Source of the DNA: Erythrobasidium yunnanense
Lineage: Eukaryota; Basidiomycota; Cystobasidiomycetes; Erythrobasidiales; Erythrobasidiaceae
Assembly (NCBI GenBank): GCA_001600175.1
Contig: BCJC01000007.1
Location: forward strand, 248,001 to 312,000
Reading direction: 5' to 3'
Length of the DNA: 64,000 nucleotides
The position numbers and the translations under genes are program-made. Shown piece by piece: positions 34,863 through 45,757 of the stretch; position 1 is the stretch's first letter, and each line of letters starts with the position of its first letter. The notes under the pieces are model-generated. The model was given only the letters and a program-made list of their open reading frames with translations, searched no databases and was not told the origin of the DNA.

Positions 34863-35592
34863 CGAACCTTTCTCCGCAAAACATACTCGCCGGCTCTCGC
34901 CATGCTGAACGAGCATATTCCGTTACCTCTCTTATTACAGTTCTTCAGCTTGGATTCGTCTCTCATCACCAAAAGTGTATATCACCAATACATGTTATTC
35001 GTTAGTCTATCCGTACGCAAGCAAGCAGGCACGCATGCAGTTACAATGCCACAAAACGAAAGAGACGCTTAGATCTCTACAGCTTCTCTACAAGCCCGCT
35101 TTGAGGTGTCATCGTACTGAGTCCATCCTGCATTGCTCTTACAATAATCGTGTCCTCTGCGTTTAATAAGTACATGTGCGACACTTGTTTTGTGCGTCTA
35201 GCCCGATTGACTAACAGATTTTGCTGGTACTGATTCGTCAAGGAGACCCAATGACAAAGGTATCACGAAGTTAGGACTTGAGGACCAAGCTAACAAGCTA
35301 ATATATGTGAAGAAAAGGGCTGCATGCTTGAGAAAAGACTGCTAAGCGGGAAAGAGGGTAAATGCAAGACTGGGGTAAGAACGGATGAATTGATGCGTAT
35401 AGGTACTGATAGCTGGGTAATAATGAGACAGGCTATACGAGAGTATGCGGAAGGTTGACGAGCGAGAGCGAGTGCGTTGCAGGACGCGTATAAGTCGATG
35501 ATTACGAGGGTTCCGATGAGAGGGAGCGTGAGCGTGGTGCCAACAGCCAATCCATTATCCAAGCCCGATTGTGTTCATGGATAATACTAAGG
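34863..35592. other. shared 3' region of convergent genes
   Basis: 730 bp between the stops of ODC (+) and the RhoGAP gene (-). An open frame on the minus strand (35290-35562) is hydrophobic but has no ATG start, so I treat this as untranslated sequence. Confidence 0.5.
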
Positions 35593-38500
35593 CTAGCTGC
35601 GCCTGGATGAAGGTGTTGCTGAAGGGAAGCCTTCGGTGTGACGGGGACTGGTAGGTAGTCCTGGACTCCGCAAAGGAGCATTGAGGTGACGAGGTGAAGA
35701 TGAGGAAGCAACCGAGGGGCTGTGAGGGACGAGGTCGCTGCGATTGAGACGCTCGTTGACATCGATCATCAGTTTTTGCTTTTGGCGGTCTTTGGCGTGC
35801 TCTTCGTTGCTGTAGGCTGGAGATGCGCTATGGTAATTTCGCATAAGTTCGTTCTCAGAATGCGATTCGCCTTGTTCATCCTCTTCTGGCGCATCTGCGG
35901 CCAATATAATCAGCTTTTGTCATTCATCGAGTTGCTCCGCGTCACGCACCTTCAAGATCGTGCACCATCTCTAGCAGCCTGTCGGCACCACTTTGAGTGA
36001 ACAGCATCGAATTTCGGCTTCTGCGTCTTCCGCCAGCACTGCTCGTACGGCTTCGAGGTTGACTGTCGGTCCTTCCCTGAATGGTAGGTATCTGGTCCTC
36101 AACGGCTTCTTCTGCATCGATCTCCCTAAAGATACGGTCGAACTCGAGTACGAAAAGGCTGAAGAGAGCTATTATATTCACAAGTCAGCAAATAATGACA
36201 AAATAGGGACAAGCTACTTACTGGCAGGAATGGCCAAAGTGGGAGAGAACACGATGCCAAGGTTCTTAACACTCATCTTGTTGATCGTTTCTTTATTGAC
36301 GATCTTAAGCAGATGTGCAGACAAGAATCTTAAGGCGGAGTAATTGGCTACCGGCAATTGCTGAACTAGATTTGTCACTTCGCGGATCTTGGCAGCTCTG
36401 TCCATGATCTCGTTTGCTTTGATGAACTCTTGATTGAGCTCAAGGGTGAAGATGTGGACAGGTAGCTCGCGGAAGTACGTCTTGAGCAGGCCTGCCACGG
36501 CATGGGGATCGAAGTACTCGGTGGTGAGATCAACATCGCCGTCTGTGCATGCAGTGCGTAAGTGTACTCCTTGATGCTGCGGATCAACTAGACGTACCAG
36601 CATTAAAGCGATCTTTGAGCGTCTTAATGACAGCCGAACTACCGGACATCCTATAGATACCTTCCTCGTTTTCAGCTTTGACGTTATCCAGATACTGGAC
36701 ACAGCGGAAGACTACAGCTGGGAGGTCGAGATCCTCTTTGACTCTGGCAATCTCGACCGCCTCCTGGATGGGCACACCGAACACGGGCCGGTGCGGAGCT
36801 GCGTTGGGGCGGTCGGCTGTACATTCCTCAGCCAGTCTGCTCTGTCAGTTGTCTGTATTAAGATGCTCACCGATTCCTCGACGCCCGGCGAAGTCCCAGA
36901 AAGACGATTTGGCTTTAGCCTTCCTCTCAGCGTTGCTTCGCTTGAAGTCGGGTCCGATGGGAGCACCGCCAGACGGTCCAGATATCTTGATCTTCTTTTC
37001 TGGGCTCTTAGGTCTTGATGATCCCTCTTGGCCATCCATGTCCGTTGACGCAACAGGCTTTGCGAACCTATGAGGAGCGCTGGACGAAGCGACTTGAGAC
37101 AGCTCCTCGTCTCTACCTGCCAGCTCCGACAAGTTGGAAGGCAGTGATGAAGAGGGTGCCAAGTCAGACCCGTGAGGGCCACGTCTATACTTGTTCTGCA
37201 TTGGCGGCTGGTAGTCGTCTGGTCCAGACGCTGTTGAGGAATGTCCAGCAGACTGTTCCCGTCGGTGTTGCATATAAGGAGTGTCGGACGACTTCGCAAC
37301 CGGGACTGGGGCATCCTGATTATAATGCTGCTGTCGGCCGAAGATGCGTTGACTGGGTGCAACCTGACTGGACTGATGCTGCGGAGGTTGTTGCATGCTT
37401 CTACCGCCAATGTCAGCTTCCTTGCTGCTCTTGCTACGAGGCTGTTGCTGTCTCAGCCTATCGACCTGCGGAGGTCTCCCGCTTTCTTGCTGAGCAGTTG
37501 TACTCGCTTGTTGTGCGGGAACAGGTGCCGGAATCTGATCAGGGACATATTCACCAGTGACACAGCAAACGAGCATCGTGACCCAATGATCACGCTCTTC
37601 GTCGCTTTCAGCGCAAAGGATGTGATCCGTATCTTCGCCTGTCTTGTCCTTAGCGCGAATCAGGAAGGCGTGTCGGAACTCCTCTGCACTTTGGCTCTTG
37701 GCGTTCTGTCGACCGATACTTGCGCCCTTGATATCTATGGCGCCGAAGTGCTGACCTCCGGGCTGTTCAGACGATCAAATGTTCAGTCTTCTTGTTACCT
37801 ACATGTCACAAAGCCGGCTTACAGTGTCGTAGTACTCGAGAAGACGGCCCTGCAGGACATAGTATCGGGTAGTCCAGCCGCCGAAGTTACGGCCTTTCTT
37901 GGTCTGCATCCGCAAATAAGTCAATACCGCGCGAAGGTCTGACTCGAGCGCGACGTACCAGATACCCAGCCTTATATCCAGGATTGCTGACTGGCGCGGC
38001 TCGATCGGAAACTATATTGCTGGTGAGGAACAGGCAATAATCCTGCAACTCGTGCAGCTTCGAATGGCATAAGCCTTGTAAGAACTTCTGCAGGTCGGTC
38101 TAAGTAGACAGCCAAATTACATATCAGCTTTGTACGCTAGAGAGCGTGAGACAGCGGGCATACCTTCCGTTGATCAACCTTGCTAGGTGCATGGTCTTTG
38201 AACAAGCTCTTGTCTGGCAGACCAGGTACTCTCCTAACATTCGCCTTCGCGTTCTTAGCTTTGATAGCCAGATCAAGATTCTGCAGATCGCTCCAAGCTT
38301 TCTCTATGATCCAAGCTTTCGGTGCATCCGGCGGGAGTAGCGCCAGTCTTGGATCGTTCTGCTCTTGCGGAACAGATACCTTCACGCGTATCAAGAATGA
38401 CACGACTTCCTTTTGCCGATCTGCGATCTTGATGCTGGAATTGATGACTTCGGCATTTGTCAGAGGTAGAAGACCTGGGACGAGCGAGACGCATTTCGCA

Positions 38501-41307
38501 GCTTGACCTGGTACCGGGGCAGAAGAAGAGGAGGAAGCGTTGTTGAGGCCGTAAGAGGGAGCAGCGCCAGCTTTCGGATCGCCATAATCGTCTCGAGATC
38601 GCTGTTGCGGATGATGTTCGCGACGCGGCGGTTGCTGTATATGCGGCTGCCGAGAAGAAGGCTGAGGAGGCCCTTGCTGCCCTTGTTGATACTGCTGCTG
38701 CTGATGCTGATGATGGTTTGAAGAAGGATGGTAAGGCTGATTCTGAGCATGTTGCTGCTGCTGCTGCTGCTGCTCTTGCAGATGTGGCTGCTGATACATC
38801 CGATCAGGATGGGATCGCGAACCAGGATGAGGCGGTAACTGTCTATCAGACGAGCTCCTTCCCGGCAATTCAGGTCTAGCGGTCCTGACAGGCGAAGAAG
38901 CATGCACCGTCTCTTCAGACGCGGTACTCGAATCGCCAGTATAGGCTTCCTGTAGAATTGCGTTGCGGGCTTGCCAGGATCCAACTTGCGATTGCGCTTG
39001 GTCGGCAGGCGAGATGCGGCCGTTTCGATTACGCTGCTGCTGATGATCGTTCTGATGCTGACTCTGGCCAGTCGCGGCGTGTAGAGCTGAAGATAAGCGC
39101 TGTTGCCTTGATTGACCATTATCATCAGCGCCGCCAGCGATTCCGATGCCCAGACCTCCCAGATGCTGATAGACAGGCGTATTAGTGGAACCGCAGCTTG
39201 CAAGAGGAATCGTACACACCTTGCTTGGACTCGCGCCAGACCGTTTGTCTTTCGCATGATACGGGTCCAGCGGACTAGGGATCTGCAGCCCATTATCCTG
39301 TGCTATCATGTATTGCCTCACACCATCCGGAAGCTCCACAAGGGGCGTCGAGAATTGTCCATTCCCACCGCCATTTCCATCTTGATGATAGAAAGCAGGA
39401 TGCGGAGGTGTACGAGGTATGATAGTTGCGTATTGCGTAGGAGATTGAGAACTTGGACTCAAAGCACTTATATCGGCTGGAGGTGTTGCGGACCGAGATG
39501 GAATCGGAGATTTCTCAGTCGTGCTTTTCAAGTCAAGACTCGAGGCGCGCCGCCGCAGAAGCCGACTTTGAGGACCACCGCCCATCATCGATGACGGTAG
39601 ACCAGTGAAGGAGGATGAAGATGGTGCAGAGGGTGTAGTTGCGCTTGTAGGCGGGTTCATGTATGTACTGCCATTTTCGTGTTGCAAAGAATCGAATGTC
39701 CTAGGCGATCTTTGGCTCGATGCCGAAGGACTACTGAGCGGAGGGTAGTTGAGTGAACGAGGGGACGAAGTTGACGGCGCACGTCCTCCTGAGCCTGCAT
39801 TACTTCCTCCAGCACCGCTTCCCGTTCCTGAGAAAGCGGAGGTATGCGATAGCGCTGGTGAGATAGGCACGTTTGACGTCTTTGGCATGCGCAGATGTTC
39901 GCTCGAAGACGTCCCAGAACTCAGCATGCCGCCATCGTTTCTGTAGCCTGTTGAAGAAGAGGTGCCGCTACTGCTACTGTTTATCGAGCCTAGGCCGCTA
40001 AACCTCGTTTGTACGGGCGACGTAGACAAATTGGGTAGTGCCTGCCGCTCATCTTCGTGTTGTGCGTATTGTCCATCTTGCTGATAGGTCATGGGCGTTG
40101 ACGAAACTGTGTTCGATCTCTGGTTTCTTGCTGGCGAAGCTGTGATGTTGCCTGTATAGCTTGGCTGCTGTTCTTGTTGATTTGTCGGCGTGAGTGTACC
40201 TTGCTGCCGCTTCTTCTCTCGATCTCTATCTCTCGCCGACCTCGTCGCGCTCGTAGAAGTAGAAGTATTCGAGGCAGTTGGCGAAGAAGGTGTGAATGAC
40301 AGAACTTGACTCGTAGGTTCACTACTGGCAGTCGCGAAGCTATTCGCACTTGTGCTTGCCGAAAGCGATTCAGTCTCCGTATCGAGCGTCGCTGCTCCAC
40401 GCTGGCTCCTATCGCTTCGCTGTCTCTCGCGATGCTCGCGTTGCTGGTGATCGCGTCGATCATATTGAGAAAGGTTGTTCCCGGATGTCGAAGGGCCTGA
40501 ATCGCTGATGCTCCGTGGACCTGGCGATGGTCTTCTATGGCTACCTAGACTATCGTTTTCTCCGCCTACGGGCGTAGTCTGTCCAGCTCCAATCCCACTA
40601 TTATTCGTCGTGAATGAGTCTGCAGGACTCAATCTATCCTTCGTAGAAGGCGGCAACGCTACACCCGCCAGGTTGAGCGCCGCTTCCAGCTCCATAATCC
40701 GTAGCGCTAGGTTTTTGACTTCCTTATCTCGTGATATGGATTCTTTGATGTCTTTTTGTAAGCTATCGCGCTCTTTCTTGAGGTTCGAAATCCAAGACCA
40801 TAATTTTGTATTCTCGATGCTGAGTTTGTGTCTTTCGGACTTTTCGTATTCGTAGTGGGACGTGTAGAGGGTGTTGTACTGATTCGTCAAGGTCGCAAGC
40901 GCCTTCGAAGAACTGTTTGAATGCGCGTGAAGTAGCTCGTCTAGCGATATGGGACCGTACGGTGGACGAGACTGGCTTGAGGCAGAAGACTGTGATTGCG
41001 AATGCTGCGATGACGATGAAGAAGATGCAGCGTACGTTGTATCGTGAGTGCCTGCAAATAGCGAAAAGCACACGTGCATCAGCCCAATCTCAAAGCCAAG
41101 GTGGAGTAGCGTACCATTCGAGCTTGAGTGCTGTTTCCTAGGCTGATGATGTATATGAGGATGACTGTTCGAGCCAGGCATGTTTATAGAGCCTGAGCCC
41201 GACCGGTCCCTCTCTCGCTGTAGCTGCAATTGCTCGCCGGTGCCATAGATATTCGACACAGGCCTTGCAGCAGACCTTGCTGGCGCAGATGGCGCCGCCA
41301 ATGACAT
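35593..41307 (-). CDS. BEM3: PX-PH-RhoGAP protein (Bem3-like)
   Basis: Exons in coding order: 41307-41115, 41051-38164, 38099-37959, 37903-37823, 37762-36871, 36816-36598, 36542-36222, 36168-35950 and 35894-35593, giving 1751 residues. A coiled segment (about 150-200, KKERDSLQKDIKES) is followed by about 700 low-complexity residues rich in Ser, Gln and Pro, including a poly-Gln run. Next come a PX-like domain (about 920-1075), a PH domain (about 1065-1190: GYLTKKGRNFGGWTTRYYVL, then GAIDIKG and DHWVTML), a Ser/Gln linker, and a RhoGAP domain (about 1405-1600) with the arginine finger in EEGIYRMSG (near 1453) and KNLGIVFSPTL. The order PX-PH-RhoGAP is that of yeast Bem3, a Cdc42 GAP at sites of polarised growth. 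The 63-nt intron at 41114-41052 is a multiple of three and has no stop, so a retained form would add 21 residues. Confidence 0.9.
38755..38772. repeat. (CTG)6 microsatellite coding poly-Gln
   Basis: Six CTG units on the + strand, read as CAG on the coding strand of the Bem3-like gene. They sit in a broader CTG/TTG-rich stretch (38690-38790) that encodes a glutamine-rich tract. Confidence 0.85.
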
Positions 41308-41975
41308 GTTTCTACGCCAGACTTATAGAACTGTACCCATTCGGTGTCTATGCTTGCTGTTGAGATGGGCGCGCGTGTGTAGGTCTGTGCCCTTTGTCGA
41401 CGGGCTGCGAATTTGGGTGGTTCGCCGGTAATGGTTTATGATACGTAGGTATATCCTGATGCTCTAAGCAGTATTAGAGCTGTTCTATCTGGTGAGTATT
41501 GCCCAAGAACAGGAATAGTCCGCCAGAATTGTGCCTATGCCCTGGGAGTTTGGCTTGCGGATATGCAGCGGTCGCCAGCAGCTAGACAGAATAGTGTAGG
41601 TGTGTTGATGGATTTGAGATGATTGCCCAAGCCCGGCGAACGTCTTTGGGACGCTCTTAACGCGGACAAGCTGGCGCGAATTCGGTCGTCGCTGGCTCGA
41701 CCTAGCAAGTCTGAGCGTGGTGGATGTCGAATGTTGATGTATCCTGTCTATCTGCGCTGTCTCGACGCTTCCCAGCTGTCACTTTGTCCCGCAAGTCGGC
41801 AAATAGCAAACAGCGACGACGCGTTGATTTCCAGGCGAGAGCTTAAGACGATATACAATGCTTTAGGGTTTCTTTAATCACTCTGTAACACTCTGTATTA
41901 GACAGACTTAGGCCGGTGTAACACTTTCTGCATTGATGTCCTTTGGCTCTTCACCATCAAGTCAATCTAATCACT
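41308..41975. other. divergent promoter region of RhoGAP and FIS1 genes
   Basis: 668 bp between two divergent starts. A frame at 41623-41877 begins without ATG and has no motif, so no gene is called. Confidence 0.5.
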
Positions 41976-42602
41976 ATGACCACACACCGCTTAACCTCGC
42001 GCGCGTCCAAGAAGGCAGCCGACCCATCGACGTCTCTGCCGTATGCCATCGACGCAACAATGTCGCTCTCACCGCAAGAGCTCAGCGTCCTGCAGGATCA
42101 GTACATCGAAGAACAGGATAAAGGCTTCGTCAGTACTCAGACCAAATTCAACCTGGCGTGGTGCGCAAGATCTCATTCATCAAGAATGGCCGAAAGCTTT
42201 GCTGATGTCGTGTCTCTAGGGGCCTCGTCCGCAGTGAACGGGATGCACAGGTCAAAGATGGGATAAGCCTGCTGATGGGTGAGTGCGACGTCACATTCAA
42301 AGCGTTGTTCAGTACTGATATGTCAGATTGCAGACATCTACGAACACGAACCAGCACGGCGGCGGGAGTGTCTCTACTACTTGGCATTAGGGCACTACAA
42401 GCTCAAGAACTACACTGAAGCGAAGAAGTTTGTAGAGAGATTGCTGGAGAAGGAGCCGAACAACATGCAAGCTAGCTCGCTGAATGGGATGATTGAGAGG
42501 GATGTCAAGAGTGAAGGACTGGTGGGGATGGCTATTGCAGGAACGGCAGTCACGGTCATGGGTGCTATTGCGATAGCAGCGATTACTAGATTGAGGCGGT
42601 AG
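41976..42602 (+). CDS. FIS1: mitochondrial fission protein Fis1
   Basis: Exons 41976-42160, 42220-42278 and 42334-42602 give 170 residues. Fis1 is a tail-anchored outer mitochondrial membrane protein whose TPR-like bundle recruits the fission machinery. Joined exons restore KFNLAWGLVRS, DIYEHEPARRRECLYYLALG, YKLKNYTEAKKFVERLL and NNMQASSL. These are followed by a C-terminal hydrophobic anchor (GLVGMAIAGTAVTVMGAIAI) and a basic end (TRLRR). The start at 41976 is chosen because the family begins 10-30 residues before the LPYAIDA block. ATGs at 41943 and 42060 are also in frame. Confidence 0.93.
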
Positions 42603-42974
42603 TCTCGTCGCTCCCTCCCTCCCTCTTTTCCTTCCCTTCCTTGTTCTAATGTAGCCACGTCACGAATCGCAAGTAATGTCGTTACCGCCTACCCTCCTTA
42701 TTGTAGCCATACAGCCTCCAAGTGGTTATACACGTACATCCGCTCTTCACGGTGTGCTCCTTCTTCCACGCCCACAAACATTCTCTTCAGAAACATCCGG
42801 TTCGTAGATTTCAAACTGTGCTGAATGCTGTCACAGTATACACCTGAAAGATGGCCAACATCCATCTCATATCAAGCGGATTCGTCATGCAGGTGTGGCA
42901 TTCTTCAACCCAAGAAAGACACCTGAACGTTGTCGAGATCGGCACAGAGGAATGATAAGAAAAACCCTCCTCTG
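42603..42974. other. shared 3' region of convergent genes
   Basis: 372 bp between FIS1 (+) and the first deoxyribosyltransferase-like gene (-). No gene seen. Confidence 0.55.
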
Positions 42975-43796
42975 TCATACATATTCATAACTTGTCAATT
43001 CACATGCAGTGGCTTCCATGAGGGACTCCAAGCTGCTGTAAAGCGTGTACTTTCCTTGACAGCGGTCTTCCAGTGTCTTACGCCGTGCATACTCTGGATC
43101 AGCGCCTACTATGACTTCATAGCCCTTTGGTGGCTGTCCGTAGGGCATACCCCACGTTCCAAACTCGAGCAACGAGACCTGTCGGCGTATGCTCAGATCA
43201 GTCGGCCGCAATGATAGTCGGAGAAGGGTGATGAGACAACTTACGACGCATGGCGTATACTTATGGAACCAGAATACTACGATGTGGCTCTTCTCAAACC
43301 CGAACGTCTCCCACTTCGTAAGTGCTCTCTGCATGCCCCTGCTTTCCGCATCGAAGTTTGGATTGATGAGCACCGTATCGCACAGCTTCATGCCAGATCT
43401 GGTCTCCTTCTGAAGATATGAATGAAGTTCTCCACGCCAGTCGACATCACCTCCCATGCCGCCGGCTAGAAAGACGAGCTTCTGCGAGGGGTTTGAACGA
43501 TCGCGGTTCACAGGTCGTAGAGCCGGCAACATATTGTCCCTCTTGATGATTTCAGGGTATCGCATGGTGATGCGGCCCGTCTGACCAGCAGACGGAGTGC
43601 GCGAAAGGCTTAAATTCGAAGAGGAGCGGGACAGAGGGCCAGGTGGCTTGGGTCCTGTGTTGGTGCGAGACCATGCTTGTCGACTCGCTGAAACACGCCT
43701 TGGGAGGTGCGGTGGGCCTGACTGTCGCTCCTGGCGATCGGCACTAGAGCTAGACTCGGAGGGCTTGCTGGTCTTACGTTGGTGTTGGTAGCTCAT
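42975..43796 (-). CDS. nucleoside 2-deoxyribosyltransferase-like protein, paralog 1
   Basis: Exons in coding order: 43796-43245 and 43178-42975, giving 251 residues. A basic Ser/Arg-rich N-terminus (about 1-75) precedes a compact alpha/beta domain. That domain contains KLVFLAGGMG, DWRGELHSYL, VLINPNF, TKWETFGFEKSHIVVFWFH and VSLLEFGTWG, then EVIVGADPEY. The order FLAG / NP / WE / LLE-G / VG is that of the nucleoside 2-deoxyribosyltransferase-like family (PF15891-type). Glu189 in LLEFG matches the glutamate nucleophile of bacterial enzymes, so N-glycosidic chemistry is possible but untested. The 66-nt intron at 43244-43179 is 3n and stop-free; removing it gives PCVVSLLEFG, which fits the family and both paralogs. 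Two further paralogs lie within 5.5 kb. Confidence 0.75.
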   Translation of the reverse strand: MSYQHQRKTSKPSESSSSADRQERQSGPPHLPRRVSASRQAWSRTNTGPKPPGPLSRSSSNLSLSRTPSAGQTGRITMRYPEIIKRDNMLPALRPVNRDRSNPSQKLVFLAGGMGGDVDWRGELHSYLQKETRSGMKLCDTVLINPNFDAESRGMQRALTKWETFGFEKSHIVVFWFHKYTPCVVSCLITLLRLSLRPTDLSIRRQVSLLEFGTWGMPYGQPPKGYEVIVGADPEYARRKTLEDRCQGKYTLYSSLESLMEATACELTSYEYV

Positions 43797-44425
43797 GATT
43801 GATGAGAGAGTGCTGCTGATGAGTCAGGTTTAATATGTGCTTGTGCTGAGTAGAACAGAGAGAAAGAGAGCAGCTCCTGCCTGGCAGCGTGGTACACCCT
43901 GAGCCTGAGTAAAGCTCCTTTGCAATCAGACAGACCTTTGAGCTTATCAGTGGAGACTCGCCGGGCGGTCAAGCGCCGGCCAAAAGGCATTGTAGGGGGT
44001 TGAAAAGGGGAAGTTCAGGTAAAAACCGAGAGCCTGAGCGGAATTTAAGCTGGAGAGGAACTCAGCCAGCTCAAGCAAGGGTCCCTAAGCTTCCAAACAG
44101 AGTGGGGGAACACTCAAAAGCCGGCTCGCAAATCCGAGGGTTGAACGAGTCTGGCCAGAGCCAGCTTGTGCTTGTCGTGGGACAGCCTGCTTATGAACTG
44201 TCCGTAGGGAAGACGAGGATAGGGCCTAGACCGTGCGAATGCGAGACAATGGCTCGTAACAGCCTGAGTCACGCTATAAAGGTATGTCAGACGTTTCGAC
44301 GCTGTGTCAGTTTAGGTTAGGTGGGTGAAGGGAAGGAGGCGTGTTGCCGCTTAGAGGCCAGTCACACTTTCAGACTGCGGACAGTCTGTTTCAATACAGT
44401 ATAGCCGAACACTGCAGTCCTTCCA
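43797..44425 (-). promoter_or_regulatory. upstream region of paralog 1 with two TGAGTCA sites
   Basis: 629 bp between paralogs 1 and 2, both on the minus strand. TGAGTCA, the bZIP (Gcn4/AP-1) core, occurs on the + strand at 43820-43826 (24 bp before the paralog 1 start) and 44265-44271. A frame at 44000-44320 is Arg/Gly/Pro-rich and lacks motifs; no gene is called. Confidence 0.45.
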
Positions 44426-45237
44426 TCACATAGTCCGGAGGCCGTCTGCGGCTGCTTGCGTAAGTGCTTCTACGGTATCATAGAGCTTGTGCCTGCCTGC
44501 GCAGTATGTGGCCAAAGTGGCACGCCGTTCGTATTCTGGGTCGGCTCCTACCAGTACTTGATACTTGCCTTTTGGACGCTGAGCTTGTGGCACGGCCCAC
44601 TGTCCGAACTCGAGAAGAGATATCTACGCAGTATTAGTGTCAGTCTTGCTCAAGCTGTGAGAGCGATGTGTATGCAGAAACTTACCATGCATGGAGAATG
44701 TTTATGGAAGAAGAACACAATCAGATCGCTCTTTGCAAAGTGATCAATCTCCCAATTTGTAAGCTGCTCGGACATATCCAGCCCTTTGACCTTCTTGAAG
44801 TACGGGTTCATCAGGACGACATCTGGCAGGCCAGGGCAGTTAGTCAGATCCTGCAGCAGGGTAGTTCGCCAGGGTACAGTATCTGCAGGAGCTCCGATGC
44901 CGCCTGCTAGAAAGACGAGCTTTTGATTGGTAGATTGTCGATTGACAGGCTTGAGAGTCTTTGAGGGTAGATCGAGCTCAGGGAAGCGCATGGTAACTTT
45001 ATAATGAGCTAGAGCACTATTTGAAGAAGTGCGGGAAAGACTGAGACTAGCGCGAGGAGATCTTGTTACGCCTAGACTGGCTCTAGATGTAGCTCTGGAA
45101 GCGCGTCGAGATCGATGCTGCTGAAGTCGTTTCATACGTTCCTCTGTAGTTTGCGGAGGCTGCGAGGCGGGATCATCGGTCGAACTGACGCTGTTGCGCT
45201 TGAGGGAGCCCATGCTGGGTTTGCGAGGTGCAGACAT
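44426..45237 (-). CDS. nucleoside 2-deoxyribosyltransferase-like protein, paralog 2
   Basis: Exons in coding order: 45237-44686 and 44623-44426, giving 249 residues. The layout is the same as paralog 1, and the first exon has the same length (552 nt) with its intron at the same codon. Blocks: KLVFLAGGIGA, VPWRTTLLQDL, VVLMNPYF, NWEIDHFAKSDLIVFFFHK, HSPCMISLLEFGQWAVP and YQVLVGADPEYERR. The candidate nucleophile is Glu189 in LLEFG. The N-terminus is Arg/Ser-rich (RSRRASRATSRASLG) and may be a targeting or phosphorylated tail. An in-frame upstream extension to 45300 exists; 45237 is chosen because it is an ATG giving an N-terminus like that of paralog 1. The gene is divergent from the Zn2Cys6 regulator. 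Confidence 0.78.
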
Positions 45238-45757
45238 GGCACTTTGGATGTTTGGGGAATCGCGTCTTCTGTGAGTGATTTGTTCACTTGTCGTAAGCAA
45301 AGAGAGCTACGTCCATGCAGCGACCGGAGTTTGCAGCATCCTGTGGTCTAACTGGGAACACAGCCATGACGGCTCTTAACGTGAGTCATCAAAGGGACTC
45401 CGCGATTGGGAGGCAGAAAACGCTTTTGAGCTTCAGTGAGCTTGCACTATGCTTCTCCAGCCAAGAGCATCGCAGAGTCCGAGCCGCTTCGATAATGAGA
45501 CGGCAGGCAGGAGGAAGTTTTTGGAAGCCAGCATTCGCAACGACGACATGCGACTTGAATATGAGGATACTACGATGTTCTACGGTCGCTGCGCCGGTCT
45601 TTGTACTTGAAGATATCGACGGGCCATATTGCATTGCGGGCTTTCTTCAGATCGATTCGAGATTCGCTGGGATAGACGATAGCGACTAGCGACATAACAG
45701 TCACTGGCATCACCAAACTCGTCAGGTTCGTTCTCTGGTGCAAGAGAGTTGCAATCC
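45238..45757. promoter_or_regulatory. bidirectional promoter of paralog 2 and the Zn2Cys6 factor
   Basis: 520 bp between divergent starts. A TGAGTCAT word (bZIP core plus one base) lies at 45382-45389. A frame at 45315-45689 reads open but matches nothing. Confidence 0.5.

Noticed and set aside
35290-35562. hydrophobic minus-strand frame downstream of the RhoGAP gene
   Set aside because: Starts without ATG and overlaps what should be the 3' untranslated region.
41623-41877. 84-codon frame in the RhoGAP/FIS1 divergent region
   Set aside because: No ATG start and no homology features.
44000-44320. open frame on the + strand between deoxyribosyltransferase-like paralogs 1 and 2
   Set aside because: Arg/Gly/Pro-rich composition, no motif, no splice support, and it lies in the promoter of paralog 1.
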